Source of the DNA: Ketogulonicigenium robustum
GTDB lineage: Bacteria > Pseudomonadota > Alphaproteobacteria > Rhodobacterales > Rhodobacteraceae
Length of the DNA stretch: 64,000 nt
Direction of reading: 5' to 3'
NCBI RefSeq assembly: GCF_002117445.1
Contig: NZ_CP019937.1
Location: 1,055,501 to 1,119,500, forward strand
Every line of letters begins with the position of its first letter. The first letter of the stretch is position 1. Of the stretch, positions 41,264 through 50,759 are shown piece by piece. A program made the translations under genes and the position numbers. The notes beneath the pieces were generated by a model. That model had not been told where the DNA came from and did no database searches. It saw nothing but the letters and a program-made list of their open reading frames with translations.

Positions 41264-41551
41264 GGATTATCTCCACAAATACAATGTTAAGCCCCAAACA
41301 AAATGCCGGGGAACGCGTTAGTGTTAGAGATGAGGGAAGGTCGTTTGTGCCGGGTTGGGCATGTTCAGACGGCTATCAGCTCATCGATGCGGCCTTTGGG
41401 GCCAAAGCTTCTAAATCCCAGTTCCAGCGGCTTTGCAATACGTCATTAAAAAATTTTTAATGGATAATGTTTTCCGTTAATTCAAAAAATACCTAAGCAG
41501 ATAGAAAATAATAAATTTCGGCGTCTTAAGATTAATGAAACGTAAACAATT

Positions 41552-41797
41552 CTACGTGTTTTTATCGCGCAGGCGCAGCAGTTCCCTCTCGATTCGCGCC
41601 AGCGCGTCGGGATCTCCCGCTTGGGCAGCCTTGATCGCAGAATCGATTCGTGACCAAGAGGGGTGATCATCCGCGATCAGACGGCCCTCCATATGCGCGA
41701 CCATCACCGCATGCGCGTACACCGCGCGAAACTTCGCCTGACGAAAGGCCGCATAGCGCCACGTGCGCAGCCGCTGATGAATGGTTGTGCCTTGCAT
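41552..41797 (-). CDS. hypothetical protein, 81 residues
   Basis: The ORF starts MQGTTIHQRLRTWRYAAFRQAKFRAVYAHAVMVAHMEGRLIADD (the frame reaches 41902, but the first 35 residues look non-coding). It is basic and helical with a C-terminal DALARIERELLRLRDKNT helix. No family is recognised. Codon choice is consistent with genes in this window, and no competing frame is better. Confidence 0.5.
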   Translation of the reverse strand: MQGTTIHQRLRTWRYAAFRQAKFRAVYAHAVMVAHMEGRLIADDHPSWSRIDSAIKAAQAGDPDALARIERELLRLRDKNT

Positions 41798-41998
41798 CGC
41801 ACCGATATGGGGCGTGGCTACTGAAATACAACTCGCCTCAACTGGCCAGCGCGCGTCCCTAGGTGGCGGCTTCTTGCCGCCCCAAACCTGCCGAACCGGC
41901 AAGCTTTCGCCAAAACCAAAGAAACCCGCCCCGCCGCAAGTGATCTGCGGCGGAAGGGATTAACTTTCATCGATCAACTACAGAAGTGACCAAAGCAT

Positions 41999-43180
41999 TT
42001 GAAGCGCATAGAAATCATAGACGGACTGCGGGGTTGGCTACTGATCAGCATGGTGCTGAGCCATCTCGTGTTCCCGCAGGGCTTTTGGCTTCTCAGCCTG
42101 CACTTCCGCTCGGTCATGTTTACCGAGAGCGCCCAAGCATTTGTTTTTGTGTCAGGGCTGGTCTTCGGACTGGTCGGCCAACGTCGTCTGTCGCAGCGCG
42201 GATACCCCTTCCTGCAAGGCATGGCCAAGCAACGCATTTGGCAGCTCTGGCGGTATTGTCTAGGCCTGCTTGCCGTCATCTTCCTGATGCGTCTGGCGCT
42301 GCCCGATGGGGGCGACATCTTCAAGAATTGGACCGGAACCGCCGAGCCGTGGGACCCGTGGCGTACTATCGCATTGCTGGGGTTGGTCTATCAGCCGACC
42401 TTTGCCGACATTCTTCCGATGTATATTTTGTTTATCGCAGCCTCGGTTCCCGCGTTGCGTTTGGTTGATCAGGGCCGCTGGAAAACCGTGATGGCTGCCT
42501 CGGCGCTGCTGTGGCTGTCGGTTCAGCTGAAGGTCTGGGTATATCCCGAGGTCGCGCTAGACTGGATCTTTGGCGCCTCGGACGGGCAGGGCCTGCGGAT
42601 GGCATTTCACCCATTTGGCTGGCAACTGCTGTTCATGGGCGGGCTGGTCATCGGCGCACAGCTCAGCCGCGGGGCCTTGAACGTCGCCGCCATTCCGCCG
42701 CAACGCGCGGCTTTCTGGGCCGCGATCGCAACCGGCGTTCTGCTGCTGATGCTGCCGCTGCGTGTGCTGTCCGCAAACGTCCCCATGCCCGAGGCCTTCT
42801 ATCACGTCTTCCGCGTGATCGAGAATCGCCGCGCGCTGGGGCCGCTGTTCGTGATTAGCTTCGCCGCCGTCGGCTACCTTGTGGCATGGCTGCTGGTCTA
42901 TGGGCGCTATAGCCGCTTGCCGGTGGTCGGCCACGTTGGGCGCGGTCTGGCGCAGATGATGCAATGGCGCCCCGCCGTAATGATGGGGCAGCACTCGCTT
43001 CAAACCTACGTCTGGCACGTGCCGCTGGTGTATCTGGCGTTCTACTTCTCGCAACAGCTGGGGCCGCTGGGGCAGGTTGGCATGACTGTCACGGCTGTGG
43101 TCGTCTACGCCCTGCTGCCGCTGCCCGCGCTGTGGCGCAGCCACCAATTGGCACCAAACAGCCAAAAGAAATCTGCCTAG
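41999..43180 (+). CDS. opgC: OpgC-like membrane acyltransferase
   Basis: 393 residues from a TTG (no ATG or GTG upstream in frame before a stop; ribosome site poor). Ten or so membrane helices. The N-terminus MKRIEIIDGLRGWLLISMVLSHLVF with an R-D-G-L-R-G-like opening and catalytic-type His, the SAQAFVFVSGLVFGLV helix, and the late MMGQHSLQTYVWHVPLVYL match OpgC/acyltransferase-3 proteins. OpgC adds succinyl groups to periplasmic glucans; other polysaccharide substrates are possible. It is a single-gene unit. Confidence 0.82.
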   Translation: MKRIEIIDGLRGWLLISMVLSHLVFPQGFWLLSLHFRSVMFTESAQAFVFVSGLVFGLVGQRRLSQRGYPFLQGMAKQRIWQLWRYCLGLLAVIFLMRLALPDGGDIFKNWTGTAEPWDPWRTIALLGLVYQPTFADILPMYILFIAASVPALRLVDQGRWKTVMAASALLWLSVQLKVWVYPEVALDWIFGASDGQGLRMAFHPFGWQLLFMGGLVIGAQLSRGALNVAAIPPQRAAFWAAIATGVLLLMLPLRVLSANVPMPEAFYHVFRVIENRRALGPLFVISFAAVGYLVAWLLVYGRYSRLPVVGHVGRGLAQMMQWRPAVMMGQHSLQTYVWHVPLVYLAFYFSQQLGPLGQVGMTVTAVVVYALLPLPALWRSHQLAPNSQKKSA

Positions 43181-43242
43181 TAGCGAATCTTAAATCTAGG
43201 CTGTAGGCTGCTGCTATTCTTTCCCTTTTTCGGAGAAAAAAC

Positions 43243-43377
43243 ATGAAAAACCTCATCATCCTCGTCGCTCTGGCCGGTCTCGCCGCTTGCTCGACTATCG
43301 AGGGCGCTGGACGTGACCTGCAAAGCGCCGGCCAATCCGTCAGCCAAGAGGCGCGCCGCGCGCAAGCGGCCAACTAA
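43243..43377 (+). CDS. entericidin-type small lipoprotein
   Basis: 44 residues: MKNLIILVALAGLAACSTIEGAGRDLQSAGQSVSQEARRAQAAN. The signal peptide ends in a lipobox LAAC (Cys16), followed by T-I-E-G-A-G-R-D-L, the hallmark of entericidin A/B proteins. CGGAGA lies 10 nt before the ATG. It is probably an outer-membrane lipoprotein linked to envelope stress. A terminator follows at 43390-43415. Confidence 0.88.
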   Translation: MKNLIILVALAGLAACSTIEGAGRDLQSAGQSVSQEARRAQAAN

Positions 43378-43389
43378 TCTTCGAAAAGC

Positions 43390-43415
43390 GCCCCGCGCAG
43401 TCCGTTGCGCGGGGC
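43390..43415. terminator. terminator after entericidin gene
   Basis: GCCCCGCGCA (43390-43399) pairs with TGCGCGGGGC (43406-43415). The following TGTTTG is a weak T-tract. It lies between convergent genes. Confidence 0.7.
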
Positions 43416-43423
43416 TGTTTGCG

Positions 43424-43975
43424 TTAGAACGTCGGCGGGGTGCACGCGCTGACAACCTCGCAAACGACGCTGCCTGCATTGCGAAACCTGTGCGGTAGCG
43501 TGCTGTCGAACGCATAAGCGTCGCCAGCGCCCAAAACCTTTTTGCGGCCATCGACGGTGACTTCCAATCGCCCGCTCAGCACCAAGCCGACTTCCTCGCC
43601 CGCATGGGTCAGGGGCACACGGCCGGTGTCGGCGCCGGGCTGGTAGACCTCTTTCAACATCTGCAGCGCGCGCCCCGCGCCGCCGTGGCCGACCTGCCGG
43701 AACGATATTTTCCCCTTTCCGATCTCGCGCAGCTCCTCGGCGGCAAAGAACACCTGCCGCTGGGCGTCGGGGTCGTAGGCAAAGAATTCGGCCAAGCCAA
43801 TCGGCAGCCCGTCCAAGATTCGCTTCAGCGACCCGACCGAGGGGTTCGCGCGGCCCGATTCAATCAGCGATATCGTCGAATTGGGCACGCCCACGCGTTG
43901 CGCCAAAACGCGCTGCGACATCCCCCGCGCCACGCGCAGCGCGCGCAGTTTGCCGCCAATATCCAGCTGGTCCAT
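43424..43975 (-). CDS. XRE family regulator with cupin domain
   Basis: 183 residues from MDQLDIGGKLRALRVARGMSQRVLAQRVGVPNSTISLIESGRANPSVGSLKRIL (helix-turn-helix 8-60). The cupin domain reads RVPLTHAGEEVGLVLSGRLEVTVDGRKKVLGAGDAYAFDSTLPHRFRN. This PuuR-like family often regulates amine or amino-acid catabolism. It is divergent from a class III aminotransferase, its probable target. The frame to 44041 has additional Met codons but no better context. Confidence 0.9.
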   Translation of the reverse strand: MDQLDIGGKLRALRVARGMSQRVLAQRVGVPNSTISLIESGRANPSVGSLKRILDGLPIGLAEFFAYDPDAQRQVFFAAEELREIGKGKISFRQVGHGGAGRALQMLKEVYQPGADTGRVPLTHAGEEVGLVLSGRLEVTVDGRKKVLGAGDAYAFDSTLPHRFRNAGSVVCEVVSACTPPTF

Positions 43976-44130
43976 GACCGCCCCCGCTGCCCGTTGTTGA
44001 TGTTGTGCAGTATATGCAAACATTTTGCGGCACACATCCATAAATCAATACCTTACGCCCACCATAAAAAGGCTTGTGCAAAACCAGATGACGTGGCGAG
44101 ATAAACCATCCCCACACCCCAGAGGTTCCG

Positions 44131-45507
44131 ATGGACGGCAACAACGACATTTCCCACGTGGTCAAGGCTGACAAGGCCCATGTCTGGCACCACCTGACGC
44201 AGCACAAACCCTACGAGGTCAGCGACCCCCGCGTGATTGTCGAGGGGCAGGGTATCCACGTGTGGGACCAGCACGGCAAGCGCTTCCTTGATGCCGTCTC
44301 GGGCGCCGTCTGGACGGTGAACGTGGGCTACGGCCGCGCCGAAATCGGTGACGCAATCCGCGATGCCGTCATCAAGATGAACTACTTTGCTGGCTCGGCT
44401 GGTACGATCCCCGGCGCGCTGTTCGCCGAGCGTCTGATCGAAAAGATGCCCGGCATGAGCCGCGTCTACTATTGCAACTCGGGGTCCGAGGCGAACGAGA
44501 AAGCCTTCAAGCTGGTGCGCCAGATCGCGCACAAGAAATACGGCGGCAAGAAAACCAAGATCCTGTATCGTGATCGCGACTACCACGGCGGCACGCTGGC
44601 GACCATGTCGGCGGGCGGGCAAGACCAGCGCAATATGCAATACGGGCCGATGGCGCCCGATTTCATCCGCGTCCCGCACTGCCTGGAATACCGCGCCCAG
44701 TGGGATCTAACTGGTGCAGCCTATGGCAAGCGCGCGGCCGAGGCGATCGAGGAAGTCATTCTGCGCGAAGGCCCTGAAACTGTTGGCGCGTTGTGTCTGG
44801 AACCTGTCACCGCTGGCGGCGGCGTCATCACCCCGCCCGAGGGGTATTGGGAGGCCGTGCAGGCGATTTGCAAGAAATACGACATTCTGCTGCACATCGA
44901 CGAAGTCGTCTGCGGCATTGGTCGCACCGGCACATGGTTCGGCTACCAGCACTACGGCATCAAGCCCGACTTCGTGACCATGGCCAAGGGCGTCGCATCG
45001 GGCTACGCCGCGATTGCTTGCTGCGTGACGACCGAAGAAATCTTCGAGATGTTCAAGGACGACCCGTCCGACATCCTGAACCACTTCCGCGATATTTCCA
45101 CCTTCGGCGGCTGCACCGCTGGCCCCGCCGCCGCGCTGGTCAACATGGACATCATTGAACGCGAAGGCTTGCTGCAAAACACCGTTGACCGCGGCCACCA
45201 GATGATAGCGAACCTCACCGCGCTGATGGCCAAGCACTATGTCATCGGCGACGTGCGCGGCAAGGGCCTGTTCTGCGGCGCGGAACTGGTCAGCGACCGC
45301 ACCAGCAAAACCCCCGTCTCCGAAAAAGACATCGGCGCTGTCGTCGCCGAATGCAGCAAAGAGGGTGTGATCATAGGCGCATCGAACCGCTCGATCCCGG
45401 GGTTCAACAACACCCTGTGCTTCGCGCCCGCGCTGATCGCCACCCCCGAGAATATCGACGAGATTACTAACGCCGTCGACATCGCCTTGGGCCGCGTTTT
45501 CGGCTGA
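44131..45507 (+). CDS. tpa: class III aminotransferase, taurine-pyruvate type
   Basis: 458 residues. The PLP-dependent fold type I features are YYCNSGSEANEKAFKLVRQIA, RDRDYHGGTLATMSAGGQDQR, LLHIDEVVCGIGRTGTWFGYQHYGIKPDFVTMAKGVASGYA (Asp and the Schiff-base Lys in MAKG) and STFGGCTAGPAA. The opening DKAHVWHHLTQHKPYEV and PHCLEYR resemble taurine:pyruvate aminotransferases, which make sulfoacetaldehyde. No xsc or taurine transporter is adjacent, so other omega-amino substrates are possible and the symbol is tentative. A divergent XRE-cupin gene likely controls it. Confidence 0.85.
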   Translation: MDGNNDISHVVKADKAHVWHHLTQHKPYEVSDPRVIVEGQGIHVWDQHGKRFLDAVSGAVWTVNVGYGRAEIGDAIRDAVIKMNYFAGSAGTIPGALFAERLIEKMPGMSRVYYCNSGSEANEKAFKLVRQIAHKKYGGKKTKILYRDRDYHGGTLATMSAGGQDQRNMQYGPMAPDFIRVPHCLEYRAQWDLTGAAYGKRAAEAIEEVILREGPETVGALCLEPVTAGGGVITPPEGYWEAVQAICKKYDILLHIDEVVCGIGRTGTWFGYQHYGIKPDFVTMAKGVASGYAAIACCVTTEEIFEMFKDDPSDILNHFRDISTFGGCTAGPAAALVNMDIIEREGLLQNTVDRGHQMIANLTALMAKHYVIGDVRGKGLFCGAELVSDRTSKTPVSEKDIGAVVAECSKEGVIIGASNRSIPGFNNTLCFAPALIATPENIDEITNAVDIALGRVFG

Positions 45508-45515
45508 TACTGGGG

Positions 45516-45538
45516 GGCGGCCTAAACGGGCCGCCTTT
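45516..45538. terminator. terminator between convergent aminotransferase and LysR genes
   Basis: GGCGGCC (45516-45522) pairs with GGCCGCC (45529-45535), followed by TTT. It abuts the LysR stop. Confidence 0.65.
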
Positions 45539-46440
45539 CACCCATGGTGGCGCCGCAGGAAGCTTTCTATAAATTCCAGTAGCCGCCGCGCCGCCATGCT
45601 TTGGTGGCGCGAAACCGAATGGCTCAACTCCAGCAACGTCTCGATCCGGTCTTTCTGAATGAACGGGCGGGCGACCAGATAGCCTGCATCCAATTCACGC
45701 TGCACCGCCATTTCGGGCAAGATCAGCACCGCAACCCCGCGCATCGCCAGTTCTTTCTGCAACTCCAGCGATGATGTGGTGAAGCCCGCCTCGCTGGCGT
45801 CAAACCCGTGGGCGCGCAAGCGGGCGTCAAACGCGCGGCGCACGCCATAGCTGCGGTCGGGCAGGGCCAGCCGGTGGCGCACCAGATCATCGACCGTAAT
45901 CGTCTTTTGCGCGGCAAGCGGGTGGTCGGCTGCCATGATCGGCTCGTGCCGGACGGGGATTTTGAACCGGTTGACGATGCGCGTGTCGACCGGCGCAAAC
46001 ATCGTCACCGCCATATCGGTCAGCCCGCCCGCTACCGCATCCAGCGCCCCCTGCGCGGAGGAGACAGACACTTCGATACTGATGCGCGGGTGTTTGTGCG
46101 AAAAATCATACAGCACTGGCGCAAGGATGGAACTGATCGCCGCCCCGTTCACATGGATCGACACATGCCCGCGCCGCAGCCCCTTCAGGTCATCCATCCG
46201 CTGCTGCATGGCCCGCAATTCGCGGGCAATCTCGCGCGATCCGGCCACCAAAACTTCGCCTGCAGCGGTCAGCCGCACACCGCGCGGCGTGCGATCCAAC
46301 AGCGTTGCGCCAAACTCATGCTCGATCTTGTCAATTTGCCGCACCACGGCGGTGGGGGACATGCCCATAACCTCGGCCGTCTGCCGGATCGAGCCAGAAC
46401 GGGCCAATTCGTTGAAAAGTTCAATCGCGTCGATGTCCAA
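45538..46440 (-). CDS. LysR family transcriptional regulator
   Basis: 300 residues. The N-terminal helix-turn-helix is IELFNELARSGSIRQTAEVMGMSPTAVVRQIDKIEHEFGATLLDRTPRGVRLTAAGEVLV. The C-terminal periplasmic-binding-like effector domain follows. It is divergent from the ABC importer/amidase/GH3 operon starting at 46600, the usual arrangement for a LysR activator of that operon. The 159-bp gap at 46441-46599 would contain both promoters. Confidence 0.93.
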   Translation of the reverse strand: MDIDAIELFNELARSGSIRQTAEVMGMSPTAVVRQIDKIEHEFGATLLDRTPRGVRLTAAGEVLVAGSREIARELRAMQQRMDDLKGLRRGHVSIHVNGAAISSILAPVLYDFSHKHPRISIEVSVSSAQGALDAVAGGLTDMAVTMFAPVDTRIVNRFKIPVRHEPIMAADHPLAAQKTITVDDLVRHRLALPDRSYGVRRAFDARLRAHGFDASEAGFTTSSLELQKELAMRGVAVLILPEMAVQRELDAGYLVARPFIQKDRIETLLELSHSVSRHQSMAARRLLEFIESFLRRHHG

Positions 46441-46599
46441 AACCAGCCCCTGCTGCAGGCAGCACTTCAGTGCTACGTTTTTCGGTGCACAGTAGACACA
46501 TTTTTTCAGATTTCAAATCACTCGCACATGCGGTCTAGTGGTGGCATCGTATGGCACGAACTGCCAACAGGGTCGTAATATAAAAACAAAGGAAAGATA

Positions 46600-48093
46600 A
46601 TGACGCCGCACCTGCGCCATCTTGCCAAAGCCGTCTCGCTTGCTGCTTTGTGCGCCGCTGTCCCGTTCGCCGCCATGGCCGCGGGCGAGGTTACCTTCAT
46701 CCAACCCGTTGAACCCACCGGCCTGGACCCGAGCGAGGATTCCCCCGTCGCCGCAGGTCAGGTCACGTGGCAAAACGTGTTCGAGGGGCTGGTCACCATC
46801 GACCGTAACGCCGAAATCCAGCCCCAACTGGCCGAAAGCTGGGATATTTCGGACGACGGCCTGACCTACACCTTCCATCTGCGCCCGAACGTGACCTACC
46901 ACAATGGTGCCGCATTTGATGCCAATGTCGCCAAATTCAGCCTCGACAAACTGATCGGGCCGGATTCAACTAACGGGCAGAAGGCCCTTTATGCCGCGAT
47001 TGCAAGCGTCGAAGTCGCCGACGACATGACGCTGGTCGTAACCCTGTCGCAGCCGAATTCGGACCTGCTCTACTGGATGGGTTTCCCCGCCGCCGTCATG
47101 GTCGAGCCGACCTCGGCCGCCACCAACGCCACCGCTCCCGTCGGCACAGGCCCGTTCAAGGTTGACGAATGGCGCAAGGGCGACCGCGTCATCATGTCGG
47201 CCTATGACGGCTATTGGGGCGGCCGCCCCGAGCTGGATACTGTCACTGCGCGTTTCATCGCCGACCCACAGGCACAGGTCGCCGCGCTGAAATCGGGGCA
47301 GGCGCAAGTGATCGCCGAACTCGGCGCGCCCGAGCTGTTTGAACAGTTCACATCCGACGCAAAATTCACCGCCCATGCCGGCGCGGGCGAGATGGAAGTC
47401 GTCGCGGGCATGAACAACACCCGCCCGCCGTTTGACGACCCCCGCGTGCGCCAAGCGCTGATGATGTCGATTGAACGCAGTGCGCTGGTCGATGTGGTGA
47501 CCTCGGGCTACGGCACGCCGATCGGCTCGCACTTCTCGCCCGCCAGCCCGTTTTACGAAGACCTGACTGGCACCTACAGCTACGACCCCGAAGCGGCCAA
47601 AGCGCTGCTGGCCGACGCAGGCTATGCCGACGGGTTTACCTTCACGTTCTCGGTGCCGAACCGAACTTACGCGCAACGCTCGGCCGAGATCATGCAGGCG
47701 TTCTTCCAACAAATCGGCGTGACGGCAAACATCGAAATTACCGATTTCCCCGCCGCTTGGGTCACGCAGGTGATGACAGGCCGCGATTACGACATGACCA
47801 TCATCGGCCATGCCGAGCCGCTGGACATCAACATCTACGCGCGCCACCCGTACTACTTCAATTACGAAAACCCCGATTTCGACGCGACCATCGCTGCCAT
47901 TGCCGCTGCGACCACACCCGAGGCCCGCGCCGAAGGATATAAGACCGCGCAAGAAATCATTGCCACCGACGTGCCTGCGCTGTTCCTCTACTCCAACCCC
48001 AAACTGGGCGTTTGGGATGCGGGCCTGCAAGGCGTGTGGGAAAACGGCCCCGTGCCGTCGAACGACATGACCGACGTTCGCTGGGCGAACTGA
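46600..48093 (+). CDS. ABC importer periplasmic binding protein (SBP family 5)
   Basis: 497 residues, AAAGGAAAG before the ATG. The signal peptide ends ...PFAAMAAGE. Family 5 blocks include TGLDPSEDSPVAAGQVTWQNVFEGLVTIDRNAEIQPQLAESWDISDDGLTYTFHLRPNVTYHNGAAFDANVAKFSLDKL and APVGTGPFKVDEWRKGDRVIM. It binds oligopeptide-like ligands, and members also carry glycosides or opines. First of seven co-directional genes ending in an amidase and a glycosidase, which hint at the ligand chemistry. Confidence 0.92.
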   Translation: MTPHLRHLAKAVSLAALCAAVPFAAMAAGEVTFIQPVEPTGLDPSEDSPVAAGQVTWQNVFEGLVTIDRNAEIQPQLAESWDISDDGLTYTFHLRPNVTYHNGAAFDANVAKFSLDKLIGPDSTNGQKALYAAIASVEVADDMTLVVTLSQPNSDLLYWMGFPAAVMVEPTSAATNATAPVGTGPFKVDEWRKGDRVIMSAYDGYWGGRPELDTVTARFIADPQAQVAALKSGQAQVIAELGAPELFEQFTSDAKFTAHAGAGEMEVVAGMNNTRPPFDDPRVRQALMMSIERSALVDVVTSGYGTPIGSHFSPASPFYEDLTGTYSYDPEAAKALLADAGYADGFTFTFSVPNRTYAQRSAEIMQAFFQQIGVTANIEITDFPAAWVTQVMTGRDYDMTIIGHAEPLDINIYARHPYYFNYENPDFDATIAAIAAATTPEARAEGYKTAQEIIATDVPALFLYSNPKLGVWDAGLQGVWENGPVPSNDMTDVRWAN

Positions 48094-48184
48094 CCACCCA
48101 TTCGGGGCAGGCCGCGCGCTTGCCCCGCACTTCACCGCACGTCGGGGCGCTGCCCCGCTTGGCATGACTGAAAGTTACCACGCT

Positions 48185-49138
48185 ATGCCACGTCTTCTTC
48201 GAATCCTGAAACAGGCGGCCGGACTGGCCCTTGTCTTGGGGATCTCGTCCTTCGTCATCTTTGCTCTGATCGAAGCCGCCCCCGGCGACGCCGCCACGAT
48301 CATGCTGGGCACAAACGCCGCGCCCGATACGCTGGCCGCCTTGCGCGCCGAACTCGGCCTCGACCGGTCGTTTCTTGTCCGCTACGTCGAATGGCTGCTG
48401 GGGCTGCTGCGCGGCGATTTGGGCATGTCCTACATCTATAAGACCCCCGTGGCCGACCTGATTGGCGAACGGCTGATGGTCACGCTGCCGCTTGCGGTGT
48501 TGGCGACCGCGCTGTCGCTGGCCATCGCGCTGCCGCTGGGTGTTTGGGCGGCAAACCGCCCCAGCGGGCCTGTCGATACGGTGGCCTCGCTATTCTCGCA
48601 GGTGGGTATCGCGGTGCCGAACTTCTGGATCGGCCTGCTCCTCATCCTCGGGGTTGCCCTCGGCCTAGGGCTGTTTTCGACCGGCGGCTTTCCGGGCTGG
48701 TCGGCGGGCATCGGCCCCGCGTTCAGCGCGCTGATCCTGCCTGCGGTGGCGCTAGCCATCCCGCAATCCGCCGTACTGACCCGCGTGACCCGCGCCTCGG
48801 TGATCGAGGTGATCAACGAAGATTTCGTCCGCACCGCCCGCGCCAAGGGCCTCAGCCGCACGCGGGCGCTGTGGCGCCACGCGGTGCCAAACGCCATGCT
48901 GCCGGTGGTGACGATGCTGGGGCTGCAAATCCCGTTCCTGATTTCGGGCGCGGTGCTGGTTGAAAACGTCTTCACGCTGCCGGGTCTTGGCACCTTGGCC
49001 TACCAATCCCTGTCGCAACGCGACCTGATCGTGGTGCAGAACGTCATCTTGCTGTTCGCCCTGATCGTTCTGGTCGCAAACGCAGTCGTCGACGCGCTTT
49101 ACGCGGTGATCGATCCCCGCCTGAAGGGCCGGACATGA
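48185..49138 (+). CDS. ABC importer permease, DppB family
   Basis: 317 residues from MPRLLRILKQAAGLALVLG; an in-frame ATG at 48164 would add seven residues and is also possible. Family features are IEAAPGDAATIMLGTNAAPDTLAALRAELGLDRSF, and the EAA loop VRTARAKGLSRTRALWRHAVPNAMLPVVTMLGLQIPFLISGAVLVENVFTLPGLG. Six helices. It overlaps the second permease by 4 bp. Confidence 0.93.
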   Translation: MPRLLRILKQAAGLALVLGISSFVIFALIEAAPGDAATIMLGTNAAPDTLAALRAELGLDRSFLVRYVEWLLGLLRGDLGMSYIYKTPVADLIGERLMVTLPLAVLATALSLAIALPLGVWAANRPSGPVDTVASLFSQVGIAVPNFWIGLLLILGVALGLGLFSTGGFPGWSAGIGPAFSALILPAVALAIPQSAVLTRVTRASVIEVINEDFVRTARAKGLSRTRALWRHAVPNAMLPVVTMLGLQIPFLISGAVLVENVFTLPGLGTLAYQSLSQRDLIVVQNVILLFALIVLVANAVVDALYAVIDPRLKGRT

Positions 49139-49953
49139 AGAAGCTACCTCTTTCGCTTTATATCGGCGGTGCCATCACCGCCGTGCTGGTGGGCGCCGCA
49201 ATCGTCAGCCAGTTCTGGACACCTGCCGACCCCACTGCCATGAATATCGCCCAGCGTATGAAAGGGCCGGGCGTGGCGGGCCTGCTGGGCACCGACCAGA
49301 TCGGCCGCGACGTTCTGTCGATCATCATGGCCGGCGCTTGGACATCGCTAGGCATCGCCTTTACCGCCACGGTGCTGGGCAGTGCGGTCGGCACGCTTAT
49401 CGGCATCACTGCCGCTGCTTTGGGGGGCGCGTTCGACCGCGCCGTGATGGCCGTAAACGGCGTACTATTTGCCTTTCCGCCCATCCTGTCCGCCATTTTG
49501 CTGGGCGCGCTGCTGGGCGGCGGGCCAACGACGGCCATTATCGCCATCGGCCTGTTTATGGTGCCGGTCTTCGCCCGCATCACACGGGGCGCTGCGCTAC
49601 AAATCTGGTCGCGCGACTTCGTGCAAGCGGCGCGGATGGCCGGCAAAGGCCCCGCGCTGATCACGCTGCAGCATATCGTGCCGAACATCTCGGCGCAGAT
49701 CATCGTTCAGCTTGCCATCCAAACCGGCCTTGGCATCCTGTCGGAAGCCGGCCTCAGCTTTCTGGGCATGAGCGTCGCGCCCCCCACACCCAGCTGGGGA
49801 CGTATGCTGATGGAATCGCAAACGTATATCTCGTCCGCGCCGCATCTGGTGCTAGCCCCAGGGCTGGCTATTGCCATCGCCGTGCTGGGCCTGAATCTGC
49901 TGGGCGACGGCCTGCGCGACCTGATTGACCCGCGAAAGGGGCAAGCATCATGA
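49135..49953 (+). CDS. ABC importer permease, DppC family
   Basis: 272 residues, ATG overlapping the previous TGA. Contains LGTDQIGRDVLSIIMAGAWTSLGIAFTATVLGSAVGTLIG and the EAA loop FVQAARMAGKGPALITLQHIVPNISAQIIVQLAIQTGLGILSEAGLSFLGM. It pairs with the 48185 permease. The stop overlaps the next ATG by 4 bp. Confidence 0.93.
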   Translation: MKKLPLSLYIGGAITAVLVGAAIVSQFWTPADPTAMNIAQRMKGPGVAGLLGTDQIGRDVLSIIMAGAWTSLGIAFTATVLGSAVGTLIGITAAALGGAFDRAVMAVNGVLFAFPPILSAILLGALLGGGPTTAIIAIGLFMVPVFARITRGAALQIWSRDFVQAARMAGKGPALITLQHIVPNISAQIIVQLAIQTGLGILSEAGLSFLGMSVAPPTPSWGRMLMESQTYISSAPHLVLAPGLAIAIAVLGLNLLGDGLRDLIDPRKGQAS

Positions 49954-50759
49954 TGCTCTCGGTTCAAGACCTGCGCGTGTCCTTCGCGCGCGCCCACGGC
50001 CCCGCAGTCGAGGTTGTCCACGGCATCAGCTTCGATCTGGAAAAAGGCGAAACGCTAGGGATCGTCGGCGAAAGCGGCTCGGGCAAATCGGTGCTGTCGC
50101 TGGCCACCATGGGGCTGCTGCCACGCACGGCCAAAGTCTCGGGCAAGATTTTGCTGGACGGCCAAGACATCCTGCCGCTGCCCGAGCGTGACATGTGCGC
50201 GCTGCGCGGGCGCAAAATCGGCATGATTTTTCAAGAGCCGATGACAGCCCTAAACCCCGCCATGCGCGTGGGCGCGCAAATCGCCGAAGGGCTGATCCTG
50301 AACAAAGGCCTGTCCAAATCCGCCGCGCGGGCCGAGTCCCTGCGCCTGCTGGAAATGGTGAAAATCCCCCGCGCGCCCGAACGTATCGACAGCTTTCCGC
50401 ATGAAATGTCGGGCGGGCAGCGTCAGCGCGTCGGCATCGCCATCGCCTTGGCCTTGCAGCCCGAACTGCTGATTGCGGATGAACCCACCACTGCGCTGGA
50501 TGTGACAGTTCAGGCTGAAATCCTTGATATTCTGGATGATTTGGTGACCGATCTTGGCATTTCCCTCATCCTCATCTCGCACGACTTGGGCGTGATCGGC
50601 CGCATCGCCGACCGCACGCTGGTCATGTATCGTGGCGATCCGGTCGAGCAGGGCGAGACCGAGCAGATCCTGCGCCGCCCGACCCAAGACTACACGCGCA
50701 AGCTGATTTCCGCGATGCCGCGCCGTGTCCGCAACTCGCTGGGGGTGCAACATGCCTGA
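49950..50759 (+). CDS. ABC importer ATPase, DppD type
   Basis: 269 residues. Walker A GESGSGKS (in IVGESGSGKSVLSLATMG), Q-loop FQEPMTALNP, signature MSGGQRQRVGIAIAL, Walker B LLIADEPTTALD and H-loop ISHD are intact. It is shorter than E. coli DppD, with most of the C-terminal oligopeptide extension missing. Its end overlaps the second ATPase by 8 bp. Confidence 0.94.
   Translation: MMLSVQDLRVSFARAHGPAVEVVHGISFDLEKGETLGIVGESGSGKSVLSLATMGLLPRTAKVSGKILLDGQDILPLPERDMCALRGRKIGMIFQEPMTALNPAMRVGAQIAEGLILNKGLSKSAARAESLRLLEMVKIPRAPERIDSFPHEMSGGQRQRVGIAIALALQPELLIADEPTTALDVTVQAEILDILDDLVTDLGISLILISHDLGVIGRIADRTLVMYRGDPVEQGETEQILRRPTQDYTRKLISAMPRRVRNSLGVQHA

Noticed and set aside
40211-41290. 359-codon top-strand frame opposite the Hint gene
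   Set aside because: The Hint motifs on the other strand are decisive; the mirror frame reflects codon bias.
46966-48165. 399-codon bottom-strand frame opposite the binding-protein gene
   Set aside because: The opposite strand encodes a well-recognised SBP family 5 protein; this frame has no start site or motif.
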